Shown here in pieces: positions 12,559-24,410 of a stretch of 64,000 bases of DNA (the first letter of the stretch is position 1; every line of letters begins with the position of its first letter). The notes under the pieces are model-generated. The model ran no database searches and was not told the origin of the DNA. It saw only the letters and a program-made list of their open reading frames with translations. Origin of the DNA: Acanthaster planci (taxonomy: Eukaryota; Echinodermata; Asteroidea; Valvatida; Acanthasteridae). The DNA is taken from contig NW_019091746.1 in assembly GCF_001949145.1 (NCBI RefSeq), forward strand, positions 55,074 to 119,073, given 5' to 3'. The translations under genes were made by a program, and so were the position numbers.

Positions 12559-12785
12559 GAACAGGTTGGAGTTGTGGCTCTTTCCTCTCCTTCCACCTCT
12601 ACGGCCCTGGTTCAAATCCCCCTACCGGTACATGTTCCGATACATGTACATGTATGGTACTCATAGCTCTGCATGTGGATTGGGTCTTCAGTCCCTCCCT
12701 CATCCCACACAGGTTTTTCCTGAATGGATTTAAGTGGGGTTTTCTTTCTACATGTAATCATTACGTCTAGAACTGAACCTTTATT
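12559..12785 (+). mobile_element. Diverged SINE copy interrupted by octamer repeats
   Basis: Same family as 5519-5903: AGGTTGGAGTTGTGGCTC, CTTCCACCTCTACGGCCCTG, a B-box-like GTTCAAATCC, then GCATGTGGATTGGGTCTTCAG and a decayed end. Between the B box and GGATTGGG, where the sister copies have only about 10 bases, this copy has an extra tract with TACCGGTA and TACATGTACATGTA (about 12624-12655), so the octamers were added after the SINE inserted. Confidence 0.65.
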
Positions 12786-12926
12786 ATTGTGAAGGCCTTA
12801 TTGTCATCTTTTCCTGGAGGGGTTACCCGCTAAAAAGATGGTACACATGTACAAGTACATGTACTTGGAATAAATAAAAATAAATAAAACCCAGTGCAAA
12901 GTACATGTACATGTAGCTGCATTGAG

Positions 12927-13159
12927 TAGGGCTGTGCCGAATATCCAATTATAAGATCGATTATCGAATATTTGAATATTACCTTTCTGTGTTTGAATCT
13001 TCTGATGCAAAATTCCTGAATGGAATCTCCCATTGTTTGGGAGAATTTTCTTTTGTTTAAAATGAGAAAAATTGCACTATCAGACTATGTTTCAAGCAGA
13101 AGATGTGAGAAGCTATTCAAATATTTGAATAGTGAATTATTCGAATTGGCTCAGCCCTA
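12927..13159. mobile_element. hAT-type MITE, 233 bp, with 8-bp target duplication
   Basis: The terminal inverted repeats begin TAGGGCTGTGCC on the left and, read inward on the other strand, TAGGGCTGAGCC on the right. The interior is AT-rich with internal palindromes (ATTCAAATATTTGAAT). An exact 8-bp duplication GCATTGAG lies at 12919-12926 and 13166-13173, as expected for hAT. The right copy is separated from the element end by CCGGTA (13160-13165), so the junction reads TACCGGTA. No transposase is encoded. Confidence 0.85.
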
Positions 13160-14209
13160 CCGGTAGCATTGAGTTCTTCTTAGACAATATTTACACAACG
13201 TTGTACTCTTTTTCAGAGTATGAAACTCTTTAGTATTCCTATTTATAGTATTTGGTTAAATGCATTGAAAAACAGAATTTTGAAATACTCAAAATGATCA
13301 ACTGAGGCACTGTTGCTCTGATGTCAACCAGAAAAGAAAAGGTGTACCAGTAGGTTATTCTGTTAAAATTGTGAACCTACAATCTACTTACTGAAAACAT
13401 TTCTGACAGTGGGAGTGATGCCTCATTATTGCTTTGCACATACATGTACATGTACATTGTAAACAACAATGAATTGGCAAACAGAGAAAAGGTAGTCCAG
13501 CAAAATCTCACTTTTTTGTGCAAAACCCTGTGACACTCTGAGGTATTCTTCCAGGGATGACATCATAGTTTTGCTCATGTGGACTACTTATTAGAATACT
13601 TAAATTGTATTAGCAAAGATGATAAAACATCCTTTTTCAAATAAGGTTAACTAAGACACAAAGGAGCAGTTTGAAGGTTTGTACTGAACAAATTTATTGC
13701 AGCTACTTTACCCTTTAACTACACACTAACTGAATTCAATAGTAGCAGCAGTGGATTTCGTCACTTTATGCTTTCTCCAGTAACAGATAAACATTTGTGG
13801 CTAAGCATAAAAAATGAATAACATATTCCAAAGGAACATGGGAAAAAGCTTACACAGGAAGAGTGTCACTATTACCCCGGTAACAAGGTTCATTTCACAA
13901 GCAATTTCATGTGTTATGTACAATACAGTACTGCAACAGAATGCCTGATAACTACATGTACATGTATACTGGTACGGTACATGCCCCAACAAAAACGCAA
14001 TTGGGGCAACATAACCCAAAAATTCTTTGCTGTTTTCAAACAATCTTCAGAAAATCTATTACATTTTATCTTACCAGTGCAGGTATGTAGAATCTGACAT
14101 TTGTGACAAAACTGTGTGTAAATGAACTGTACACATGTACATGTGCCGATCGAACTTCATGTAAATTGTACGGTATATACATGAACACTATACATGTACC
14201 AGTACTTAC

Positions 14210-14339
14210 AGAGCCTGCATCGTTTCAGATCTGGCCAATGAACCATGGATGAGAACCTAATGTGGGAAATCTTCGTGTTTTGAACACTCCATTTCCTTAT
14301 TCCTCTTTGTTTAGATAAAGCACTCTTAACACAATTCAC
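14210..14339 (-). CDS. Possible coding exon, minus strand, unrecognised
   Basis: Minus-strand frame with ISHIRFSSMVHWPDLKRCRL just before a consensus donor GTAAGT at 14209-14204. The upstream border is unclear: the frame is open to about 14339, but a shorter exon starting within 14270-14300 is possible. The peptide is plausible but short. It could be an upstream exon of the minus-strand gene seen at 10602-10692. Confidence 0.35.
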
Positions 14340-17300
14340 CCACCAAAAATCATATATAAAGATAATAAAAGGGTATCATTTCCGTATACATCATCTGTAG
14401 TTTCAATTCAGTATTGCACCGTGAATGATTACTGTGTGATGTATTCTGGGATACATGTAGGTCACTGCGTGTAACCATGTATACAATACCATATAAGAAC
14501 ATTCTGATCACCGTCAATACTGTGGTATTGTAATTCCATAATGAGTTTGCTGGTAGTTTGGTATTCAAGTTAAGGATCAATATCAGTCAGGCCTAGTATT
14601 GTTCGGCATTCAGAAACCCCCTTTTTAGTAAACATATACATGTAAATTTTTCTACACTTTTGTGCAACTTTACATTCCTCTTCATTGTAAATGTGAGAAA
14701 AATACCGGTACATTAGCCAAACAAGTACTGTACATACACGTGTACATGTATGTACACACTGTACATTGAATCACATGTCATGTTACAGGCATACAGTATA
14801 TGCTTATTTACATGTACCGGTACACTACCAGGCTGGCAAACACACTAAAAAGTTTTATGTAGTGCTCTTCTAAATCCAGAGATTTGGTTTTGAATATATT
14901 CTTCATGTGATGCTGTCTTGAAAAAAACAACAGAGGGCTCACTTTATGAGCAGTATGCTTACATTATTTGGAACCATACAAGATTACTGGTACACTGTGC
15001 ATACCAGTACCAGTAGCATCATCCAAAATGAGCACAACCAGTTTTACATTGCTTAGCTGTTTTCCAAGGACACTTAAAGAGACAAAATGTCCAGCCTCAG
15101 AGTACATGTACCATACCGGTACATGTACATGTATTATGTACAATGTATGCATGTTCCCCTTAGCTACAGTACTGTACCGGTACACGTACCCTATCAGTAG
15201 ATATACCATTATATGTACATCAAACTTTTACAGAAATTGTTTAAAGCCCCAAATTTTCAGGTATACTTGGGAGTTTCAAACTACATGTACATACATGTAC
15301 ATGTACCAATAGGCCTTACATTCTCCTTTACAGGTATATTTACCGGTACCAGTACATGTACTTGAACATTCAGTTTGGTTTGAGAAAAATCGTCTTTCAG
15401 TTTTCAGTTGTTACCAATCTTCCACCCAAGTGTTAGCCCCAACTCCCTGACTTTCATGGTAACACCAGTATATGTACCAGTATGACCACTTTCACGGAGT
15501 ACCAACTGTATTCAGCACAATGCCATACATGTAACGTAGGCTGTCAAACGCAGTAATGGTACAATGTATTATAAATGTCAAATAAGAACCTCTAAACATG
15601 TTACAGTGTATACATTTAAATTTCAACTTGAAATGCAACTTTTCCTCCTATATGTTGGTAAGAAAGAAACATGTACATACCTACACTGGTACAAGTACAC
15701 ACGTATCAGTTCTGTCTAGTATGCTAGACAATTCAGTAGATTATTGTAGCCAGGTCATGTCATCACTGTTTTCACAAAGAGATACAAATGTACATATTTT
15801 TTGGCAAAATTAAATAAGCTACGCAATGCCTACAACTTGGTGTAATCCTTTTTTGCATACTGGTATCCCTCACCATATGCCATGCAAGGCTGTGTAAAGT
15901 TAGCAACTGGCTTCGTTTTCACATGAAGGAATCAAAAATGGTTTTTACTCCACTTTGCATCACTGCATTTGAAGTGACAACTGGGTTAGCCTTGACCCAT
16001 TCAACAATGGTTATACATGTACATGTACCTTCTCCTCCAGCCTGGAACAGTTAAAATGACAAGCCCATACACAGTACTAGTAGCATTATACCAGTAGCAA
16101 ACTACTGTACATGTACACTACATACATGTACCGTAGCTTCCACAAGTCTACAAGCCATGTTCTGTAACAATCCTCCAAGGTTGTAGCAATCTAATGAAGT
16201 AGACCGCATGAACTATAAATTCGTTCTGAAATGCACTTAATCTTTTAAGTGAATTCTCATCTTGTCTGCCCATCAGCAAGGCATGTGTACTATCATGATT
16301 GACATCAATATGCAGACCTCATGCAAAAATAAAGCTATCGGTACATGTACCAATATCACAGTATGAAAAATAATTGCTGTGAATAAACATGGACCAGGGG
16401 TAATGTTACCATAGGCATTTCATTTTCAGGGTAACAGGTGTTTGTGGATGAAATTACGGTATCAATACATGTACCAGTATTGGTATCTTAAAACTGTGAC
16501 CAATGCTTGTGCACAAATACCGGTAGTAAAAATCAATTGAGTATGGTACATGTACATGTAACTTGTAAGCAACTTGGGAATTTCAAACATGAAAAAATGA
16601 GGAAAAGCCAAAAAGACACAAGTATGTGCCAGAACACACACAGTGTACCGGTACATACATGTACCTGTATGGTACCCCAAACTGCGAGAACTTGACATCA
16701 AGAGTTCTCTACCCACAGGAGTTTGTTTACAAACTGTACCATAGTCATGCCAACAACTGTTCAGTACCAATAATGTCCAAGCATTGTCATGCCACAGAGC
16801 TACAAACCCATACCAGTACATGTGTACACATGTACATGTGCAGGCGTGGTACATGTACTGTACATGTATACACCTCTGCACAAAAGAAGTCCACATAATA
16901 TAAGGTGGGATGGCGTTGTGTGGACTCCACACATCCACACAATTTTTCCCCTCTCTGAAAAACAATTTCAGCGGAGGCATTTTGGGGTCAAGGTTATCTG
17001 AGGCAAAATGAAGAGGAACAGTCCAGGAAATCATCAACAAAAATCCAGCTCCCAGGAGTTATCCTACCGGTATATGTAGTTGGAGAAAAAGGAGCACTTT
17101 TCTTGAGTTTCCGTAACCACAGGAGAACAAAGGAATGTCCACCCTTTGCATCGGTATTTAAAACAGGTATGTGTGCATAGTGTATGTAGGGTAAGTACCC
17201 TGGTACATGTATGGCTGCTACACGGCACTAAATGATCTTTGGTACAGACAGAAAGTTACATTTGGCGGTATTGCCACTTGAATCCAGGTTGTTCAATCTC

Positions 17301-18566
17301 TCTGTTTGTTTAAAACCAAACTGAAGACCCATCTTATAAGGCAAGCATTGTTTTCGTAATTGTATTTAATGTACATAATTTTATGTAGGTTTAAGTGTAT
17401 TCTTAATTTATTGTATTTTTGAGTAATTTAGTGTACTTTTTAAATATTTGTAATGTGCATTAGAACATTTATATGGTTTCTGTGCAATATAAATGCATTA
17501 TTATTATGTACATGTACCTTATCCATATGTATTGTGTACACATACCCAAGAATGGACAGTATTTATGCAGAAAAGCCTGTATGTATAAATGTAATTTGAC
17601 AGCAGTGCTCAATATTTGGCAAGAAAACTGCATTTTGAAGGTTAGGAACAGTATTTGACAGAAATGTTCACAACACACAGTGAGCTGACAAGAATAACGA
17701 TGGAGGAATAAGAACACATGGAATATCAATATGTATTTTCAATTTTTGACAGATGCATTTTCAAACTATCGGTATCAAAAAAAATTACCTAAAAACTTGC
17801 ATGAGTTCTTAGTATCAGTACAACTGCATATAATGCAACTGATACAAAAAAGAAAGCATTAAAACTCTTCAAGGCAAACTCAGGTGAAAAGAGATCCTTT
17901 TGATGTGAAGGCAACGCAACAGCAAACAATGCAACGGGATGTATGTACATGTATGCTTATTCGGCACTACATGTATCCATCATGAATGTGATGTAATACC
18001 CCAGGACCAATCTTCTGCATACAGTATATTATTTGAACACTTGGCACATTTGAGACTGAAGTTGCCTGTGGTGAAATAAACCAGTTATCTAATGTTTTCA
18101 AATTTATGGACGTACATGTATTATCCAGACAACTCTAGACACCACCTTTCTTTCACCTCTTGCTTATGATTCTGCACTTTCATTATGTTTTTTTATCTGA
18201 ATCAATTGCAGTGCTCTTTCCATGCATTAGTTGAGATTTGAAGCTCTTCATGGTGAAGGTGGTAAATGGTAATACAGAAGGTTAGTGGTAGCACCATGCA
18301 GAATAAGGTACATGTTGTGAGTACATACATGTATTTGTGTGGTTCTGATAAGTAGGACAGGGTTAGGGACAGTGTGCTGTCTGTCAACGGGAGACTGACT
18401 GGCAAATTTTGGCAAGCTTTGGTAGTCATCAGCAGCAACAACGGTTTGTCAACGAAATATGCACAAAATTTTTAATGTATCACAAAAATCTCCCATTTAG
18501 CAGAAGGGGTACATACTGGTAAAGCCATCCAAATTAACCAAGAGCACAGATCACCACAGTTTGAAC
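14340..18566. other. Non-coding tract, dense octamer repeats
   Basis: No supported gene. Long chains of TACATGTA, TACCGGTA, TACAGTA and TACTGGTA occur, for example 15103-15190, 16800-16870 and 17505-17520. Long frames here (for example 16462-17040 minus) owe their length to the stop-poor repeat and are rejected as genes. Confidence 0.6.
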
Positions 18567-18788
18567 ATGAAAAGAAGGACAAAGAAGGAACTTATAACTG
18601 AGCAAAGGGCACAAATAAAGGCCCTCTTTTATGCCCGATGGCCCAACTCTGAAAAAGACACTTTGGACAGGTTTAAAGACACCAATTCATGCCAACACTA
18701 CGAGGGGAAGGGAGAAACAACAAAATTCAGAGAGACATTGCGTACTGTAAATCTTGGAGACTGGAGAAGCAGCTCAAGGGAGCTTTGA
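18567..18788 (+). pseudogene. Possible Tc1/mariner-like transposase N-terminal fragment
   Basis: The frame from ATG 18567 gives 73 residues. Its start, RRTKKELITEQRAQIKALFY, resembles the first helix of the Tc1-type transposase helix-turn-helix (pattern K-E-L-T-x-E-Q-R-A-Q-I-x-A-L). The rest (WPNSEKDTLDRFKD and on) does not follow the family clearly, and there is no catalytic DDE region downstream, so at most this is a broken remnant. A chance match remains possible. It is of interest because the octamers in this window look like Tc1/mariner footprints. Confidence 0.3.
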
Positions 18789-21700
18789 GATGACATCCAT
18801 GCTGACTGATGGTGGTACAGTTTCTTCAACAGTACAGGAGTACATGTAAATGTATGTAATCTGAGGTTGACAGAAAAAGGACTTGCTGACAGAATATAAG
18901 CCATCATTGAGGGAGAGCAATAGAGTGAAACATCTGAATTTTACGAAGAAACGCAAGCATGGACAAAGGGGAATTAGTCTAAAGTCTATAGACTGATGAA
19001 TTTACCCGCTAACTTTAAACAGTTAAGTGTTTGAATAATTTTGTACATAACAAGCACTTACATGTACAGGTACTGTATGTTGAAAATAAAAACATTTTAT
19101 GGACATGTACATGTACATGTACTGTACTGATTGCCATTTCATCAAAGGGAACTAAAATATGAGTAACAAATGTACATATACACTGTACCTAAACTATAAT
19201 TTTGCACTGTACAGGTACATGTATACATGTATGTACATTACACAGCCAGTCACCTAAAGTACTGTACCTCGCGCCACATACTTTTAGATTTATTTTTCCG
19301 CAATCGACTTTTCTTGCCAGACGGCCCATGCCAGAGTTTACTAACTTCCTTCCACCCAGGAAACATGGGCACTTCATGGGGGTATCAACTTCACCTTAAA
19401 AGTTTCCTTCCCCAGATAAACGACCATCCGTGCTATCCCACACATGAGAGTTAGAGAACTGGCTGTTGCTATGGGTTAACACTGTCAGGAATACACACAT
19501 GCTCAGAACGTGTACGGTAGCTTCCTGTCACTCCTTTTCTGTCTGACGTTGCCATGTGGATGGTCCTACTGCAACATAGCAACAAGAAGAGGCAAAACTG
19601 ATTGGATTATTGATAAGTGCTGTGCCTAAGTGTATGTATCGCTATGTATATGTACCGGTATCGGTGCATGTATGGTAGATTGCAGCAAGCTGATTGTACA
19701 TGTACATGTACATGTAAGCACTGATTTCAGTGATACCGTACCAATCATCTTCATCATTAACTAACTGATGACATGTACCGGTACAGTACCAGTACATGCA
19801 TACATGTACATACATACATCACCATGTACATGTAAGTAAATTCCCCATTGTCCATTTGTGAAAAGATTCCTTTTTAAAACTTAATGCAAGACAAAACTGG
19901 GTGTTAAGAGCAGAGAGGTGCTGCTATAAGTGCCGGTATCGCAGCATTCTGAACTCAAGTCTACTTCAAGGGGAAAGAGTTCAAAAAGAGGGAGCATCTT
20001 TAACGTGCAAAAGCATTTACAGGTACCAGTACCAACAGAAGAAGACGGTGCAAGTTTCAAAGTTATTAGGCTCAGTTGATTTTACAATTACATGTATACA
20101 TACATTTACAGTGTGTAACTGGTAGGGTACCTGTACATGTAACCAGGGGATTTGACTGTTCATAACACTAATGTGATACAAAAGCTCATTAATCTTAGTG
20201 TCAAATGACGGATACCTTCCCACTGTCTGCAGCCTTCTCTAAAAACACGAAACTCAATTATCACATCTCCACAGCCTATTCAATATCCTGTAGTGTCCCT
20301 AAGGGCAGTGCATTATATCAGGCGCAATTCTATTTTTTGTACATAGAGTACTGGTACAAGTCCTGAAATTGAATACCTCATTAAAAGAAAGGCCCAACTC
20401 TACTGGTACATGTACCATTTTGGCCTACCTGTTGAAGAGTTGCATGTAATTGATTTCCTTTGCATTTCCTTAAAAAACAAAAATCTTCTTTTTATTTGAA
20501 ACAAAAACGGTTTTGTTGGAGTTGGGCCTTTCTTTCAATAACATGTACTGTAGTTGTGCATACAAGTACCGGTACGTACATGTACTGTAAGAGGAATCTT
20601 CAAACTTACCCTGATAACTTCATTTCTTTATCTAGTTTAACAATACCAGTATTTTGTCCAAACCTTCAAAATGTAAAAAATCTATCATACTGGTAATTAG
20701 TTTTCCGAAATGGTAAATATACCTGTACATACAGGTAAGGAATATGGGGCATACATGTACTGTACATGTATTACCATACGTGTACAAATAATCTAAAGTG
20801 GAGGGAACATACAGAGAACATCCCTGACATTTTCCAAAGACCAAATTTTTTACTCAGCACATGCTCCTGTCAGAAACGTACCGATACAATGTACATGTAC
20901 ATGTACAAGCAAAGCAGAAAAACCCCAGGCCAGGGCTGGGCAGGGCCTGACTTTGTTAACAAAAAAGACTGGTCATTTGTTACATGTGGTAGTAACTTCA
21001 AATACCCGTACAGTGTACATGTAGATACCAGTACACTGGATAGGCACAACCTTCACATGAAAATTACGACTGCATGGTAACATCATCAGGTGCGTGTGTG
21101 CTCAGTGTGTAAATGTTCTGTACAGTATGCACGCATTTTGATTCAAATTACATACCCGTACATTGTATACAGTACATGTACATGTATGTACTCATATCTT
21201 CAAAATACAGGGCAGGTGATGCATGCATCTCAACAAATTTGCCATCCAAAATGCTGATGCCCGTTGCAATACATGAACATGTACGGTACACGTGTGCACA
21301 ATTACTGTATACCCAGGTACACATGTGTACACATACAGTACACGTACATGACATGAACTTCAATGCACACCCTCTAGAAAATGGCACACTTTCACACACA
21401 TACATGTACATGTACATGTACATCTCGGTGATAACTGCAAAGATTTGCAAAATTTTAGAGGAATTCTGGATCCGTGCAATGAACACACGTACAGGGACCC
21501 TTGCGATTGGTGACAGGGAAACACTTTTACATATTATACACCATTTGAGGAACAAGGAATGCAATTTATACTTTAGTTCAAAAATCTAATTTCCACTTTT
21601 TATTACAGAAAAACGGAGACCTCATACCTACCAGTACCACATGTACATGTATAATGTACATGTACAAGTACATGTTGGGGTACCGGTACCGGTACATGAT

Positions 21701-22711
21701 GGAGCTGTACAACAATTTCTTTAAGTCTTCCCAGGGTCAGATTTTCAGACATTTCTCATTCTCAATTCATCTTCAATCATCTTCATGTATTCAAGACACA
21801 GAATAACAACAACTCATGGATTTGTTGAATAAGACCAAAATTGGGAAGGCGAGTCCACGCCAAGTGTTCCAAAATCAGGACTGGTTGCTGAGGATAGACT
21901 GACTCTGACTCTGCACTTGTACATTTACCATACATACCAATCAATAACAGAATTTGTGATACACTGTACATGACAAACTACATTCTGAAACACTGTAATG
22001 GGTCTTGGGTAAACCTCCATGGTACAAAACAATTTGAGAGCAGATTAAACTGGGTCTATGCAAACATTATGCATAATAGCCTAGTGATACAGTTATGCAG
22101 TAAATAAACAATTGTGACTCCACTTGGACATGTTCAATGCAACATCTTAAACAGAGGTGACTGTCCATCTCTAAACATTCCAGATTAATCCTGCATTACT
22201 ATTCTAGACTGTTAATACACAGAATAAATTTCAATGAACACAAAACAATGCATTCATGTGGTAAACTAGTGTATTTAGAATTTTTTTACGCTCTTTTTCT
22301 TGTACCAAATTTTTAAGTCATTCAAGACTCAAGTGGAGAAAGAATTGTAAATTTGTTTCTTTTTATACCAGTAGCATTTTATTCCATCTCACAAAAATAC
22401 ATGTACATGTACCGGTACAATCAAGGTTCATGTACACTACAAATTCACCTTTTAGACTGACTTATGAAAGAAAAAAGTTAGAAAAATGTTTCTATCATTA
22501 AAAAGCATACATGTACATGTATACACATACATGTACAATGTACACAAATACGGCACATACATGTACCGGTATGTGTCATATTGTACTGTACCGGTAACAG
22601 TACAAATTTACATTGTACATGTAGTGTGCTAAATGACACTTGAATAACGGATTCAAAACTGAATACAGTCCATTTAACCATGTACATGTAGTTAACAACT
22701 GGTGCCTGCTG
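18789..22711. other. Non-coding tract, dense octamer repeats
   Basis: No supported gene. Examples of pure arrays are 19105-19121, 19697-19716 and 21402-21422. 21681-21696 is a TACCGGTACCGGTACATG chain. A minus-strand frame at 21783-21971 has some protein-like residues (YPQQPVLILEHLAWTRLP) but no splice signal I trust. Confidence 0.55.
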
Positions 22712-22851
22712 TGTAGGGGATGGTGTTTTGAACACCTGACTCTGAGCCGAGGGTGTCATTTACTCCCGCTGGTGTACATGTTGTAGGGGATGGTGTTTTG
22801 AACACCTGACTCTGAGCCGAGGGTGTCATTTACTCCCGCTGGTGTACATGT
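22712..22851. repeat. Exact tandem duplication, 70-bp unit, two copies
   Basis: Unit TGTAGGGGATGGTGTTTTGA...GCTGGTGTACATG at 22712-22781 is repeated without a mismatch at 22782-22851. The unit contains the small inverted repeat GGTGTTTTGAACACC. The lack of divergence implies a recent duplication; an assembly duplication cannot be excluded. Confidence 0.9.
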
Positions 22852-22935
22852 ACATGTACTGGTACATATACATGTACATGTTCATACATACATGTACATG
22901 TACATGTACCAGTCCCATGTACATGTACATGTACG
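22842..22935. repeat. (TACATG)n hexamer array
   Basis: A nearly continuous run of TACATG hexamers with single TACTGG and TACCAG variants follows the 70-bp duplication. It is representative of many such arrays outside 35.5-47.4 kb. Confidence 0.85.
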
Positions 22936-23256
22936 TAATCCATGGACCCCGTTACAGCAGTCAACAAGTGTTTTGTCATAACATGGTAACAGATTACACT
23001 GAAAAGTTCTTACATGAACTAAAACCTGTGTAATTCATAAATGTGCGTGCACATGTACCGGTACATGAATATCATATCTAATTGCAATTGCACAACAACA
23101 TGGGGTAATGACTGATGGACGTGTTATGCGACGTATCCACTAAACCCATCTAAAGTCACCTGAAAACAAGCCTCTGCCAGCCCTCTGATCGGTAAACTGA
23201 ATGGGATCTCTCATGTCCTGTAAGCAGCTGTAAGTTTGTGAATTTCAGCTACAAAA

Positions 23257-24084
23257 ATGCCAAGAAAAGATAGGAAACAGTCGGCTGCAAATCCAGAAGA
23301 TCCAGAGGATCCAGGCACCGCACTACACTGTACATACATCACGTGATCTGCCCGACCAATCACCAGACGCTGTGGTGTACAAGTCCAACGCTATTGTGGC
23401 ACTACGAGGAGAAATCAGAGGGCTGGCAAACGATCTAAATTCCAAGCTAGATAAAGCAATCCTCAACTAAGAAACACTCTTTAGCAGAATAACTGGCATT
23501 GAGAACAAAAAGAGGGACACGGAGGAATCTTTGGTCTTCTCTTCCAAATCCATGGAAGAACTACAGGCGAAGAACGAATCCTTGATAGACAGGATCTCCA
23601 AGATGATGGTTGAATTGCAAACGGCAAAGATGAATGTCACAACCTTAAAGGAAGCGACCCTTAAGCTTGAACGGCACTCCCCCAGTTACAATCTCTGATT
23701 TGGCAGTGTCCCCAAAACCAGATCCGAGGATCCTGATTTCCCCGATAACGAGGTGAAAAGGATTCTCGCCGATAAGGAATGCCCGACACAGAAATTGAAA
23801 ATGCCCACAGAACTGGATGTAAGCCTGATTCCTCCACCAACAAACCGGGACATATCTTGGCTAGGTTTATCTATTGCCCAGAACTACAAACTGTCTGGTC
23901 CTGTGCCGCGGCAACCCTGGCTAACACAGGAATCTTTGTCATGAGAGATCTCACGTCAGAAGATGTCAAGACCAAACGATTTCTCCGTGAAATCATGAAG
24001 CGGGCCCACGAAGAGGGAAAGCGTGCCATCTTCAAGCAAGGCAACCTGTACATCAATGGGGTGAAATATGTCCCTCCCCCATGA
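23257..24084 (+). pseudogene. LINE ORF1 (coiled-coil, L1/transposase-22-like), broken
   Basis: ATG 23257 begins MPRKDRKQSAANPEDPEDPG. After frame breaks the middle part has a heptad-like region (KSMEELQAKNESLIDRISKM). The C-terminal part (ending TGA 24082-24084) reads RFIYCPELQTVWSCAAATL, then RDLTSEDVKTKRFLREIMKR and FKQGNLYINGVKY, the usual end of L1/CR1-type ORF1 nucleic-acid chaperones. At least two frameshifts or stops (near 23330 and 23470) make it non-functional. ORF1p binds LINE RNA in the retrotransposition particle. It lies directly upstream of ORF2 on the same strand, as expected. Confidence 0.75.
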
Positions 24085-24410
24085 ATACCGGTGAATATCT
24101 CAATACTTGTATATTAATCATAGCTTGGATTATCCATGTCACGGTTATGTGGTGATGACTTTTTCTTCTTCTGATAGGACCTTGTACATGTAAGTCCTTT
24201 ACTTCTTTGACTCTTATGCTGCATTCTTAAATTGACCCTGCTAGCACATGTGTAGAGTGTTTTTTTCTGGCTTTCATTGAGTACTTAGGTCATCCCTTTT
24301 ATGGTCATTCACATCCATTCCTGTTTTATGTTGTCTGATATTTGAAATTGGTATTTGTATATGTGTATAAGTTGTTTTGTTAATTCCTGTTAAGTTTCCT
24401 TGTAGTGTAT

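Noticed and set aside
16462-17040. 192-residue minus-strand open frame
   Set aside because: Length comes from stop-poor octamer repeats; product is full of Cys-Thr, Met-Tyr and His-Val dipeptides, with no splice signals or domain.
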